Below, one piece after another: positions 1 through 10,424 of a DNA stretch of 64,000 nt (within the stretch, counting starts at the first letter, position 1; every line of letters starts with the position of its first letter). Both the position numbers and the translations under genes were made by a program. The stretch comes from Amoebophrya sp. A120 (lineage: Eukaryota > Sar > Dinophyceae > Syndiniales > Amoebophryaceae), in assembly GCA_905178155.1 (NCBI GenBank), contig CAJINV010000004.1:3947555-4011554 (forward strand). The letters are read 5' to 3'. The notes beneath the pieces were generated by a model. The model saw only the letters and a list, made by a program, of their open reading frames with translations, ran no database searches and had not been told where the DNA came from.

Positions 1-197
1 ACTGTGATGATCTTGCAAGATCCGCATCACAAGTTTGTTACACATGACACAGAAGTAAATTTGCCATGCGCGGCGCTTCCAAAGCGAAAACACCGTTAAA
101 GAGGCGAGGTCTTGCAGGTGTGGCAAGACAAATAGATCTGTGTTTCATTCTATGCATCTTCACAAGTTCACCATGAAGCAGTTTTTTTCTTGCGATA
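1..197 (+). mobile_element. Introner, family J, left end outside window
   Basis: Only the right part is present. It aligns throughout with the complete family J copy at 3455-3733, sharing the internal CCATGCGCG and AGCAAGACAAATAG stretches and the CAGTTTTTT..GCGATA right end. The right flanking 5-mer is ATAGC (198-202). It is the last intron before the first visible exon of g1. Confidence 0.75.
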
Positions 198-202
198 ATA
201 GC

Positions 203-843
203 GCGGGCACCGAGGCGATGTTGGGCGCCATTAGGCAGGCGCTTTGGAAGCCCGACTATCCTTAGGAAAAACGTCCCGACCCCAGAATCAAGATGGGGAT
301 TTTGCAACACAAACCTTGAAGTTTTGGGAGCCCGGAATGAAAAATTCCAGGCTGTAGCGTGGTGCAGTTTGGCAAGGGAAGTTGCATTACAAATCCATCT
401 GCTAATCCTGTTTACAGCATTACAAGTTCCAAAACACGATCGGAAATGCCTACGATAGGGATCATGCGCATTACAAATGCTCTTGTGCTTGCAGATCTGC
501 ATGACAATTCTGGGGTGGTGAGGTTTTTACACAGGATACCGACGGAGCCATCATCACAGCAGCTGGAGGACCGACGCAAACCGCGTTTCAGATGTGTGAG
601 TTATCCTGTGCAGAAGTATCGTACTCGTACTTCTAATTGCATTCATGCATTACAAATCTCATTCTCAGTGTTTAAATCCGCATTACAAATTTTATTTCTC
701 ATGCGGAGGAAATTTGTCATGCGATTTATACTAGTACGATACTTTTGCAATGCATATGAGTGCGCGAACGCGGATACAGTGAGTATATACGTTTTTCATC
801 TACTTCTTTTTCATGTTCTTCACAACAGGATCTACTTCCTAAG
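203..843 (+). CDS. g1: 3' end of an unidentified gene, three to four visible exons
   Basis: Visible exons are 203-256, 544-601, 762-778 and 829-843. Removing introners 257-543 and 602-761 joins AGTEAMLGAIRQALWKPD to GAIITAAGGPTQTAFQMCE and then CANADT in one frame. A canonical-looking GTGAGT..CAACAG intron (779-828) then leads to GSTS and a TAA stop at 841-843. The 5' part lies outside the window. The segment has a methyltransferase-like feel (a helix, then WKPDG, then a beta strand), but it is too short to name a family. The last small intron is a prediction from splice consensus only. Confidence 0.5.
257..538 (+). mobile_element. Introner, family C, in g1
   Basis: The termini are TATCC and GGATA. 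The flanking repeat CCGAC (252-256 and 539-543) is perfect. Removal fuses ..KPD to GAII.. in frame. Confidence 0.9.
602..756 (+). mobile_element. Introner, family A, in g1
   Basis: The termini are TATCCTGTGC and TTTTGCAATGCATA, with flanking repeat TGAGT (597-601 and 757-761). Removal fuses QMCE to CANADT in frame. Confidence 0.9.
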
Positions 844-1279
844 CCTAAGACCACAAGCCAAGGATTCATTGTGCTGTGTTGAGTACTGCCTTTTATTTTG
901 CCATAAAACGAAAACGAAAACAAAAACAGCGAACTCAACCTTCAAGATCGGCACCACAGACAATTGGCTTGATGCGAGCGTGTGATGATGAAAAATGAAA
1001 ATCCCCTGATTTGCTCCTCTGCCTTGGCTTAGGAAATTCAAATGGTTTGTTGAATGTTGCCTGATCGTATTATATACTCCGTATCGTGCACGACCGTATA
1101 GTGGATTATACGCACATCATTTGTGAAAATGAAAATAAAAGCTCTTGAACCTCTTGAAGCCACCACGACGGACGGGTATCGATCCGATCCGATAGAACAT
1201 TTAACCTATCAATCCATGATATAATAGTTAGAGGCGCACGTGCAGCCAGGGGCTTTCGTTCTTTCCCCGTTCATATCAG
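844..1279. other. Gap between g1 and g2
   Basis: About 436 bases of AT-rich sequence with no convincing exon or introner. It presumably holds the g1 3' UTR and the g2 5' part. A candidate AG acceptor (..CATATCAG) sits just before the first visible g2 exon. Confidence 0.4.
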
Positions 1280-3779
1280 AACTCAGACACCAAGTACGCT
1301 ACAGACAACAGCATTGCGAACTACGGCGAGTTATCCAATGTAAATAAATCTGGGTCTGGAACTTCTACAGTGGAACTTGCGTTGCATGTCTACTATGTCT
1401 AGCATTCCTGAAAAACGAAAATCTGTGTTGCACATCCAGCAAATAAGGCGTTGCTTTTTTGTCATGGTGCACAGAAGACGCAGTTTGTCATGCGTGCTGG
1501 TACAACGCTTTAGATGGCGTCAAAGGTGGAACTCGTCATGCTTGGCTGCACTTGAGAGCGCCAGACTTATCCCTGCTTTAGCATCACAAGTTTCCAGACC
1601 CAGACATATTTGCACTGGATACGAGTATTGCAAGGCGTGGGAAGACCAGCGGAATGTAAACAAGGCAGACTTTATCCTGGAAAAAACACCCATCCCCATC
1701 CATTTTTTGCATGACAAACACTGCAAATTATGCATGTTTTGCATGACAAATTGGATGGGGATGGGTGTTTTTTCCTGGATAGACTTCGGCACCGGAACTG
1801 CGGGGACCAACACGCGCTGCAACGGCTACTTATGCAAGAAAAAAAAAACCGTGTATAGTGTGGGTCTGTGATGCAGATGAAAATGCAAAACAGTTTAGTT
1901 TACACTTGTCATGCCAGGCACCCAAGATGAAGTCCTCTTTTCATTTCATGTTTGTAACGAAGAACTTTCTCACAGCTTTTTGGCTCACGCTTTTACCCTA
2001 AGCTTGTCAGAGAAGCTGTTTTTCCCCTTTTTCTTTTTTGAGGCGTTAGTGCAAAGTCACTAAACTACCGCAAGTGCTGTTTTGATTCAGTAGCGCTAGA
2101 GCGTGCGCAGAAGGCAAATCCTTCACCCAGAACTCCGCCCATTGTTCCATTCCTACAAACAGACAAACTTAATAAACTTTCTCTTTCATGCGGATCAGAT
2201 TTGTGATTGTTAAAAATACTTGAAGACGCCTACACCAACACAATTTTTTTTTCTTGGATACCACTACGGCTTGGACCACTGGTGTGCTGAGTCGTGGTGC
2301 TACATGAAATATGAAAGCCTCGGGTTGGAAATCCTCAAAGCGAAAATAATTTGTCATGCAAAAAAACGACTCCAGTTGGAGCTCCGTTTCTAGTCGGCGC
2401 ATGACAAATTTCCCGGGCACTCAAAACGTGTCTGTCATGCTAGTGAGGCAAAGGGGTGCCGTTTGCCGTTCTCTCATCTTAATCAGCAGCCCAATTCTGA
2501 AGCCGTAGAAGCACAATGAATTTAATAGTCGGCCTCCACCATTGCGTTCTCAGCAAAAACACCGTCTGTTTGGTGTCGCATTTCATGCATCACAAATTAT
2601 TTCCACGTTGCGGATTTCCATTCTGAGGGTGTCATATGAAGAAAGCCGGGGAAACCGGGGACGGCGCCGGGAATTTCCAGGGCAAGGGGGAGTATCAAAT
2701 GTAAAAATGTCTGGGTCTGGAAGATTCTGAGACTTGTCATGCATATTTTCCATGACCCGTGATGTCTGTGATGCATGCCCTAGCATCACAGATTGTTTAA
2801 GGGCTTCGCGATGCCTATTTCGCATGACAAATGCCCTCTCCGCGTAGCAACAATTGCACTCCCTTTGCTGCTCATGCAATACAGATTTTTTTGGAATCCA
2901 AACTCAGCATCACAAGTTACATTCTTCCAGACCCAGACATTTTTACATTTGATAGGGAGATATGGATTGCAAATATCTTGTCTGCATCTGGGCCGCTTGG
3001 GATTTTTGTGATGCGAGGATGTTGTAAGTACCTTCACTACAAAATATAAGATTTTTCATTTGTAAGCGACGAGAACTTCTGAACCAAAGTCCCGGCTAAC
3101 GCGTTGATGATGATGATGATGATGATGATGGTGATTTCATTTGTAAGCAACAAGTGCTACATCAAGAGCAGCATGATCAGCGAGGGTTTTTGTCATGCTG
3201 AAGAAGGGCAGCTTGTCATGCGATCGACGAATAGAAGTGGATGTGGATCTGCACTAAGCACCGAGAAGCCCCTTCAGCTTGTGCTTGTCAACAAACCCCC
3301 GCTGTCGTCCCACGTGCAAGCAAATCCAAATCGGACTTCTCAGCATCGCAAATCCAAATCAACTGGATGCCTCCTAGCCCAGATCGACATTTGCAATCGG
3401 CATACGATTTGAAATGTGACAACGTGCGCAATCTGTACAAAAGTGGCTACGGCATATCGTACGAAAAAGCTGTTTCCCTGTGATGCTGCTATTGCAAGTC
3501 GATCTGTATCACAAGTCTGCGACACGATACGACACAGAAAATGATATATCTAAATCTTCTGCCATGCGCGCTTCCCAAGGGAAAACACGCTGACAACAGA
3601 AAATTTGCCATGCGCCTTTCCCAACGGAAAATACGCTTAAAAGTCCAACGTTTGCAGGTGTAGCAAGACAAATAGTTCTCTGTTGCATTTTCTGCATCAC
3701 AAGTTCACAGTGAAACAGTTTTTTCATACGATACGGCAACTTCGAGATTTACTACTCCTACGATTTCTGCTCGCCGTAG
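1280..3779 (+). CDS. g2: small cysteine-rich protein with a WC..WCY motif, split by at least six introners
   Basis: Exons I can join in one frame are 1280-1331, 1627-1672, 1787-1830, 2266-2309, 2642-2692 and 2960 to about 3023. An unresolved junction leads to a later exon ending at 3454, followed by 3739-3779 with a TAG stop. The joined N-terminal part reads NSDTKYATDNSIANYGEYC, then KAWEDQ, a short CNGYYGLDHWC stretch and AESWCYM. The spacing of Cys and Trp (YCxAW..C..WC..SWCY) resembles a Cys-rich module I associate with alveolate surface and channel proteins, but I cannot name the family. A strong GTAAGT donor near 3024 suggests an ordinary intron before the 3.2-kb exon, whose acceptor I could not fix. 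The true start codon is not identified. The last coding part reads SAYDLKCDNVRNLYKSGYG followed by NFEIYYSYDFCSP. Confidence 0.55.
1332..1621 (+). mobile_element. Introner, family B, in g2
   Basis: The CTGGGTCTGG and TTCCAGACCCAG arms are present. The flanking repeat is CGAGT (1327-1331 and 1622-1626). Removal joins NYGE to YCKAW. Confidence 0.92.
1673..1781 (+). mobile_element. Introner, family D, in g2
   Basis: This is one of the two shortest elements, at 109 bp. It is nearly all inverted repeat (CACCCATCCCCATCC against GGATGGGGATGGGTG). The flanking repeat is GACTT. Removal joins KAD to FGTG. Confidence 0.92.
1831..2260 (+). mobile_element. Introner, family E, in g2
   Basis: It starts TATGCAAGAAAAAA and ends TTTTTTTTTCTTGGATA. 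The flanks are CTACT and CCACT (4 of 5 match). At 430 bp it is longer than other family E copies. Removal restores CNGYYGLDHW. Confidence 0.8.
2310..2636 (+). mobile_element. Introner, family I, in g2
   Basis: The termini are TATGAAAGCC and GGGTGTCATA, with a GGAAATCC inverted arm. The flanks are TGAAA and TGAAG. Removal joins WCYMK to KAGETG. Confidence 0.8.
2693..2954 (+). mobile_element. Introner, family B, in g2
   Basis: The full family B arms GTCTGGGTCTGGAAG and CTTCCAGACCCAGAC are present. The flanking repeat GGGAG is perfect (2688-2692 and 2955-2959). Confidence 0.92.
3104..3133 (+). repeat. (ATG)n/(GAT)n microsatellite
   Basis: About nine tandem ATG triplets within g2, in a stretch I could not assign to an exon. 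They create an artificial poly-Met reading frame. Confidence 0.8.
3455..3733 (+). mobile_element. Introner, family J, in g2
   Basis: Complete copy. The termini TATCGTACGAAAAAGC and TTTTTTCATACGATA are inverted. The flanking repeat is CGGCA (3450-3454 and 3734-3738). Removal joins KSGYG to NFEIYY. Confidence 0.92.
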
Positions 3780-3806
3780 CCGAAATCGGTTTTGGATGCA
3801 GGAGCC

Positions 3807-3987
3807 TATGAACTGCAAAAGTATAATCGTGGTACTCGTTGTAGTAACTGCAGTCATGATGCATAACAAATCTTTTCCAGAAGGTAAATCCGCATTACAA
3901 AAAATTTTATTTCTCACGCGACGCTGTGGAAATTTCAATTTGTAATGCATTCATACGAGTGCGATACTTTAACTTTTGCAAGTTATA
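3807..3987 (+). mobile_element. Introner, family A-like, in the 3' UTR of g2 or intergenic
   Basis: It starts TATGAACTGCAAAAG and ends CTTTTGCAAGTTATA. The flanks are GAGCC and CAGCC. It lies 28 bases past the predicted g2 stop, so it either interrupts an untranslated exon or the g2 model is incomplete. Confidence 0.8.
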
Positions 3988-4244
3988 CAGCCAGGTGATG
4001 TTTCGCATGCTTGTGCCTCGAAAATCAGCATCGGAAAATGAGGAGTTTGAAGACGAGACAACCACAAAGGGAAAGCAAGGAGGTTTAGAATCTGAGATAT
4101 TTAATTAAAGAATGCGTTTCTGCTTCTGCTTTGACAATTTTATTTGCACTCTGTTTATTTTTATATTCAGGCAACGGTTACGGGTTTTACTTTTAAGGAG
4201 ACATCATGCTAGGCTACTAGGACGAAATGAGAAAAAGGAGCGGG

Positions 4245-4312
4245 AGATGAATAAACGGCCGTGTCGATCATACAGAAGCATCCGTTTCGCTATTTTGTTT
4301 TGAATTTAAAAG
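4245..4312 (+). repeat. 68-bp direct repeat, copy 1
   Basis: The sequence begins AGATGAATAAACGGCC and recurs at 5379-5446 with a single mismatch (4307 T, 5441 G). The two copies bound a 1.07-kb block of very different composition. Confidence 0.9.
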
Positions 4313-4489
4313 TGTTAGAAACCTAGACGCACGATCAACAAAGTATACGAACTACGATGGGAACAAGTACTAGCAGTACTACGTGACTACGTGTCACGAT
4401 GTAGTTCGACACTAATGATAGACGTACTAGTAGGGATACTAGTCGCAACCTGTCAGGGGTGATTTGGGATTACTATATTTATATATGGA

Positions 4490-4985
4490 AGAAAACGGCG
4501 CTAGAGAGGGTACAGAAGAGGTCTGTTAGAGGTTCGGGAGAGGTAGAATAGAGGGTCGGAGAGGTAAAATAGAGGGTCGGACAAAATGAGAGGGTCGGGG
4601 AGAGGTAAAACGAGAGGTAAGGGAGAGGGTCGGGAGAGGGTGAGCCGTATATACGCCCCTAAAGCGGGGCTATACGCGCGCAGAGGTAGGGCAGAGGTTG
4701 AGGAGAGGTCAAGTAGAGGGTAGGGGGAGAGGGTGTAGAGGGTCGGAGAGGGTGCGTAGTATAGGGCGACCCTCTACGCGACCCTCTACCGCGATCCTCT
4801 CCGGAAACCTCTACTTTACCTCTCGGCGGACCCTCTCGGGACCTCTCCGACCCTCTCCCGGATCCTCTCGGGGACCCTCTCCGAACCTCTCCCGGACCCT
4901 CTCCGAACCTCTCCGGGACCCTCTCCCGGACCCTCTCCGTGACCCTCTCCCGGACCCTCTCGCGGACCCCCTCGCGGACCACCTC
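4490..4985. repeat. Polypurine block followed by polypyrimidine block, imperfect inverted repeat
   Basis: 4495-4760 is built of GAGAGGGTCGGG/GAGGTA-type units. 4765-4980 is built of the complementary ACCCTCTCC units. The two halves can pair as a long imperfect hairpin. The reading frames across it are repeats of Arg/Gly or Pro/Leu/Arg and are not credible proteins. Confidence 0.8.
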
Positions 4986-5378
4986 CAGGAGCACAGCCTG
5001 CCCACCTGTCTGCGCGTGGCGCCTCCTCAAGAAGCTCGCTAGGGCGCAGCGACCGGCTGGCATTGCTTTTGCTTTCAGATCAGAGCGGCCGTTCAAAGTG
5101 CGTGCGCCGCTCTGCGTCCCCCAGAGGGGGCGCGGCGCCCCGCCTTAACCTGGTCGGCCACCTAGGGTGGCCGCAACTTCTTTCCCACAGCGCCCGCGCG
5201 CGCTGGCAGCAGGTGCGTCGCCCTTGTTGCGTCTCGCACGATGGCGCCCGGAAATAGTTTCCTGCACGCATTTTCCTACGGCGCGCAGGCAGCGAGCTAC
5301 TAAGGCCGGGCATGCGGCAGCAGGTGGAAGTGTAGGACGCGCCCCCGCGCCGTCTATTAGTAATACAGCGCGCCGCCC
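4986..5378. other. GC-rich segment inside the direct-repeat-bounded block
   Basis: Strongly GC-rich, with a GGCCACC..GGTGGCC hairpin near 5155. I recognise no protein or RNA gene in it. Its composition contrasts sharply with the AT-rich flanks. Confidence 0.6.
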
Positions 5379-5446
5379 AGATGAATAAACGGCCGTGTCG
5401 ATCATACAGAAGCATCCGTTTCGCTATTTTGTTTTGAATTGAAAAG
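5379..5446 (+). repeat. 68-bp direct repeat, copy 2
   Basis: Second copy of the element at 4245-4312, offset 1134 bp. It marks the right edge of the GC-rich block. Confidence 0.9.
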
Positions 5447-6020
5447 ACAACTACAACAACTAGTAGACCAAGTCTCGAAATTGTAAGGATGATATCGAAG
5501 CTCCTGCAAGAAAAAAAACTACATTATTTGAGCTGCGCTTTTTTTTTCAAAATCGATGGCCATTTTTGGGACAGGCCGACGACCAAGTAGAGTTAGTTTA
5601 ATACGTTCGTCGATATGTACCGAAGATAAAGATTGCAAAGCAACACTACTCAAAAAGTATACCCATGATGTCAGCTAAGGGCCGCCAGCGGATGATGGAA
5701 GAATACGTATGATGACGAATTATAATGTGGTAGAAAATAGCGGGTTTCTTTCTTAAATTTGATGAAAACATAGACATGAATGCACACTTGTATAAGAGGA
5801 AATGACGTGGTACAAGAACACGTAGGCTTGGATTACATCTAGTGACAAGATTAAGATTTCTGTATTGAACAAATAGCCAGTGCCAGCCACGCTAAATAAT
5901 AATAACGTTCCAATCTTCAGCAATCGCTACCAGTGACTCAACGTCAGATTGACATTGAAATTGATGTGTTCCTCGTCGTTGTAAAAACTAGCTGGTGAAC
6001 TATAATAAAACGCATTCTGA
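5447..6020. other. AT-rich gap
   Basis: No gene, introner or repeat seen. Confidence 0.5.
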
Positions 6021-6286
6021 TATCAAATGTAAAAATGTCTGGGTCTGGAAGAGTGCGCGACTTGTCATGCTGCTTTTCCATGACCCATGAGGTCTGGAAT
6101 GCAGGACCTAGCATGACAGATTCTGCGAGACCTTTCTAATGCCTATCCTGCACGAGAAACTACCTCCCGACTTGGTCAAAACTGGACGACTTTTGGTAAT
6201 CATGCAACACAGATTTTTGCATGCTGCAGATTTAGCATGACAAGTTGCAATCTTCCAGACCCAGACACTTTTAATTACAGTTGATA
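6021..6286 (+). mobile_element. Introner, family B, upstream of the g3 start codon
   Basis: Full family B termini TATCAAATG and TTGATA. The flanking repeat TCTGA is perfect (6016-6020 and 6287-6291). It lies about 260 bases before the g3 ATG with no long reading frame around it, so it probably interrupts the 5' UTR. Confidence 0.9.
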
Positions 6287-6542
6287 TCTGATTCTGGCTC
6301 TGCAGCTCTGTAGTTTTTCGAAGCCATGTCATCTGGCAACCAAAGCGTGCGCAAGCGCAAGAGCGCTTTTCGGAGGCGATCTGGATCTTGATCTGCATAC
6401 TGTATTTTGCTCAAGTTGTACAGATCTAACTTTGACAAGTAGCAGCTCGGTCCTCGCGAACTACTTTCCCAGTCGAGGATATCGGTATACTTTTGTGTTT
6501 TAAGTACTCCTTTTTTAATCTCGAGCCTCGAACAGCAAACCC

Positions 6543-9500
6543 ATGTCGTCATCGCCGGCACTTGTGGCAGAGTTGATGTCACATTTTTTGCCACGACCAC
6601 ATCATTGCTTGAAGTGGCCGCGGCTGCGCTCCCTGCCCGCACATCTCATGGTCTGGACAATGGGAACGACGCTTGCGGCGTTACTCTTCGTTTGCGGGGG
6701 CGAAATAGTGCAGGAAGTGAAGGCCAACGAGAAGCATGCGCTCGCGTTCCACCAAGGTAGTACGTCGAGAGGGCATACGGTGGCAGATGAAGATCACAGC
6801 CCAGTTGTAACGGCGTTGCAACGGCCCGGAGGCGAACAGTCCTCGCAGCTGCTTTCCGACCGCGTTCCTGCGCCCTCCCGCAAAGGGAGTAGCGAGGAGC
6901 AGAACGAGGCGCGGACGCCGGAAGATGATGTCGTGGCGCCAGCATATTTCGAGCACCAAACACTGCGACCACCGCTGGTCGAGCGAGCGCAGTTTGATAC
7001 AACAGCGGAAGAGTTTCTGCAGAGCAATGCAGAAGTTGTACAGTATGCGTTTGAAGGGTTGTCGGCTACGCGGGTTGGAAACGAGGAGCAACAGGAACGC
7101 CGACAGACGAGAACTCCATCTACCTCCCCCACCATCGAAAACGACATCAAGGATCTGGGCAGAGACTTTGTGGACCACAAGCAGCAGGAGTGGCTTCAGA
7201 TTGGAGCATACGCCACAGAAAAAGCGAGAAGCAGGGCCGCGGATGCCACTGCCATGGGAGAGCAGAAGGAGGACCTACGACTTCCGATGGAGCAGCAAGT
7301 TTTCCAGATGCAGCAGGAGATGGCAGTGCTCCGGGCGGAGATGCAGCAGAAGATTGCAATGCTCGAGACGGAGGTGCAGCAGAAGACTTCAACGCTTGAG
7401 GCGAACGCTACTGCCTGCGCCAACAACGTGACCGACCTTGTGAGCGCGACCACAGATATTCGCGCCGCCGGGGTGGTCGTGGAGGAGGCTAGTAATCTGC
7501 TTTTGGCGCAAATGTTTGCTGTGTGGCGGATGGATTACATTCGCGCTGTGGTGTACCTCCTTTCCGGGTTCGTGGCTTCGCTCATTGTCGTCGCGCTGCC
7601 GGTTCGCTTGGTCTTTTTTCCCAGGGAATACAGCCAAGCGGAAGTAGAGTCGGAGGGCGGCGGGGATGTCACTCCGGAACCACAGCAGGGGGCAACCGCC
7701 GTGGCCGCAGGTGGTGACCAAGAAGACCTGCTTTCGGCCGACCGCCCGAATCCACCGCCGGCGAAGCCGGAAAAGTACTGGCTGCTTCCCTGGGATTTCG
7801 CCAGGAAAGGAACTTTGTCAAGTGTATGTCAGCGAGGGGACAGCACGGAGGGCAAGATTTTCACCACCGGTCTGGTGATAGCCGAAATTTGTGCACTGCT
7901 CTCGCACTACACACTGATCGTGTACGATCGCAATTGTGCGGGCTTTTTCACCATTTTGGATGAAGAACTGGACAGCATAGTCACCGAGCGATCTATCGAT
8001 CTGGCACTTCGTGTGGTTTGGCTGATCGTTCCGCCTGTCCTCATGATCATCACAGCTGCGGTGCCGAGCAACAGTTTCAAGGTTCATATTCCGAACGCAG
8101 CGCCGACGGCGACGGCAGGAAATGCAGCAGGTCCGGGAACAAGTAGCGCCACCCGAAATCGTGTGACGGCGATCCACGAGGACGATACTCGGGTATGGTC
8201 GCAGGCGCTGCATCGAACTGTTTTGGCCGCAATGGGGCTGCGGTTAATTTTTGAAACGCGGCAATTGTTCCACGAGCCTTGCGACATCTCCGGCGCACTG
8301 TTTGGGGTGTCGGATCCGTTGGACGAGCAAGACCTACGTTTTTTTGTGAATTTTGCTGATCAGCGAGTCGCATCAAATGCAAAAGTGTCTGCTTCTGGAA
8401 GAATGCAAGATTTGTCATGCATATTTTTCATGACCCATGATGCCTGTAATGCTTGACCTTGCATCGCAGACCTTTAGAGGGTTTCCTGATGCAACTTCCG
8501 CATGAGAAATCGAAATGCCGTGTCCGTGTCGCAAAAGCTGTGCCCCTCTTGCAGCTGGTCATGCAATACAAAACTTTTTAGAGTCCAAAAACAGCATGAC
8601 AATTCCAGACCCAGACATTTTTGCAGTTGATAAGTCGCGGCCCGATGCAAAAACGAGTATATTCGGAGTGCCTGGACGCAGGCCTATCGTGGCTATTACC
8701 TGGGCCGAGTGGCGTGGCTCTTTCTCGGGTGGGCCTTTTCACTGCTATTCCTTGCCCTAAGCCTCGCATGCGAATTGCAAGATCGACACGCCGCGGACCG
8801 TTCAGCCGAGGACCGCCGGCACGCTGCGGCCTATCTCGAAGACGTTCGCTTGGTTCCGCAATCGGCGAGCCTGATTCTTCCGCGGCTCTCGTTCGTGGCC
8901 GAAATTCTTGCCATGCTCACTGTGCAAGCGCTACCCTTCTGGCCCGTTCTTCTGAAGGTAGTGCGGCATGGGCAAGGTGCGGTTTGGAACCCGCCACTGA
9001 CACCCCTCGACGTTTTGCTTAGAGTGTATGGGGCTCTCAAACGTTGCACTGTCAACTGTTACATGATTTGTCATGCAAATTGACCAGCATGAGCCGCCAG
9101 ACCATCAAGCTGCTTCGCATGACTACAAATTCTCGAAGGGCTAAACAGCATTCGAATCTGTGTCGAATTCGTGATGCGAGAATTGCAAGCCTGCCCCTTT
9201 CCCTATTGCTGTTTTTGCATGACAAATCATGTAACAGTTGAGAATGTAACGTTTGAGAATCCCATAGAATGTCGCTCGACCACTGGAGAGAGGACGCATC
9301 ACAATGCGGGCATTACTTTAATACGGACAAGGAGAAATATATGGAACTGTCAGGATCGAAATCGTCAAAGTTGAAAAGATTTGTCATGCATAAAATGGAT
9401 GCCAGTTGTAACCCAGTTTCCAAGTGGCGCATGACAAATTTGGGTAGAGCCGAAATCCAGTTTGTCGCGCTGTTTGGGTAAGGACGACGCCGTTTGTCAT

Positions 9501-10026
9501 GCTGCTCTAGCAGCTCTATTTCTACCCCCGACAGGCTTACAATCTGCCTTCCTTGCCCACTCTGCAAGACAGGCATTCTGTGGGTTGCAATTTATGCAGT
9601 TGGCGTAGTTGGCGAGTTGGTTTAGGGGGCGGGAGATGATGGCGATGGCATTTCGGTGTCCGCCTGACCCACCTTCCCTGCGTGACAGCCATCTGCGGCC
9701 GTTTGCACAGGGGGAGGCAAAGTGTGCCGCACTTCTGTTTAGCATGACAAATTCTTTCAACTTTGTCGATTTCAGTCCTGACACTCCCATAAAGGATTGC
9801 ACAATCGTACACCCTGACAGGGAGGCTGACCACGCGTGGTTCTCACAACCTGCGGTCAATTATCCTGTGCAAAAGTATCGTACTCGTAGTAATTGCGTTT
9901 ATGCATTACAAATCTATCTCTTTGTCAAGGTAAATCAGAATTACAAATTTAATTTGTAATGCTGGGCTAATTTGTAACGCAATTCATAACTAGTGCGATG
10001 CTTTTGCAATGCACATCAATTTGTAA
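6543..10026 (+). CDS. g3: large multi-pass membrane protein, unknown family
   Basis: Exons 6543-8370, 8638-9026, 9272-9339, 9797-9860 and 10021-10026 give one 784-residue frame once four introners are removed. A hydrophobic stretch at residues ~35-52 (WTMGTTLAALLFVCGG) could be a signal anchor. Residues ~225-290 are a Gln/Glu-rich heptad region (repeated MQQ/VQQK), probably a coiled coil. Hydrophobic helices follow near 333-358, 440-460 and 485-505 in exon 1, and two more lie in exon 2 (VAWLFLGWAFSLLFLALSL and LSFVAEILAMLTVQALPFW). I recognise no family. The last exon supplies only Leu and the stop codon: the final introner splits VN from L-stop. The ATG at 6543 is the first in frame. Confidence 0.7.
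8371..8632 (+). mobile_element. Introner, family B, in g3
   Basis: The first base has changed (CATCAAATG instead of TATC), and the right end is TTGATA. The flanking repeat is AGTCG (8366-8370 and 8633-8637). Removal reads DQRVAARCKNEY. Confidence 0.9.
9027..9266 (+). mobile_element. Introner, family F, in g3
   Basis: The termini are TATGGGGCTCTCAA and TTGAGAATCCCATA. The inner arms CAACTGTTACATGATTTG and its complement are also paired. The flanks are GAGTG and GAATG. Confidence 0.9.
9340..9791 (+). mobile_element. Introner, family I, in g3
   Basis: The termini are TATGGAACTGTCAGG and CCTGACACTCCCATA, with long inner arms containing TCAAAGTTGAAA. The flanks AAATA and AAGGA match poorly, but removing the element plus 5 bases gives the in-frame DKEKYCTIVHPD. 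Confidence 0.8.
9861..10015 (+). mobile_element. Introner, family A, in g3
   Basis: TATCCTGTGC left end. The right end is decayed to GCACA. The flanking repeat TCAAT is perfect (9856-9860 and 10016-10020). Removal gives QPAVNL-stop. Confidence 0.9.
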
Positions 10027-10140
10027 CTTCTGTGCAGGCCATATGATTATGAAATTGCAGCAAGAACAGTTGCGCAGGAGAAACTGAGGAAGCATTCGAC
10101 TTATTGTAAAACTCACCTGAGATGAAGATGATCTTCATGT

Positions 10141-10419
10141 TATCCTCAGTAAAAACGTACCCACACCAGAGTTGTAATGCAGATTTGCAAAGACTGGAAG
10201 ACTTGTAATGCGCATCCCCATGAGAGCCATTTCCAATCGTGTTTTGGAATTTGTAATGCTGTAAACAGGACGAGCAGATGGATTTCTGATGCAGCTGGCC
10301 TTGCGAACCTGCACTACGCTACGGACTGCAGCTTGTGATGCGTGACTCACAAAACTCCTAGGCTTGTGCTGCAAAATCCCCATCGTGACTCTGGTGTGGG
10401 TACGTTTTTACTCAGGATA
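10141..10419 (+). mobile_element. Introner, family C, downstream of the g3 stop
   Basis: The termini are TATCCTCAGTAAAAACG and CGTTTTTACTCAGGATA. The flanking repeat CATGT is perfect (10136-10140 and 10420-10424). It lies 110 bases past the g3 stop, so it is a 3' UTR intron or an insertion outside genes. Confidence 0.9.
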
Positions 10420-10424
10420 CATGT

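Noticed and set aside
38-502. Minus-strand 154-codon frame
   Set aside because: It overlaps introners of families J and C; its peptide is what reading introner words backwards gives (repeated CNA, HYK-like motifs).
1976-2000. Spliced-leader-like string CTTTTTGGCTCACG
   Set aside because: Only a partial match to the dinoflagellate leader core, lying inside an introner with no Sm site or donor arrangement visible.
4659-5096. Arg/Gly-rich open frames on both strands
   Set aside because: They are translations of the purine/pyrimidine repeat and GC-rich block; both strands are open at once because of composition.
4245-5446. LTR retrotransposon bounded by 68-bp repeats
   Set aside because: Repeats are far too short for LTRs, there is no TG..CA end, no primer-binding site and no gag/pol frame.
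9027-9266. Classical MITE outside gene function
   Set aside because: It has MITE-like structure but interrupts the g3 frame and must be spliced, so it is better described as an introner.
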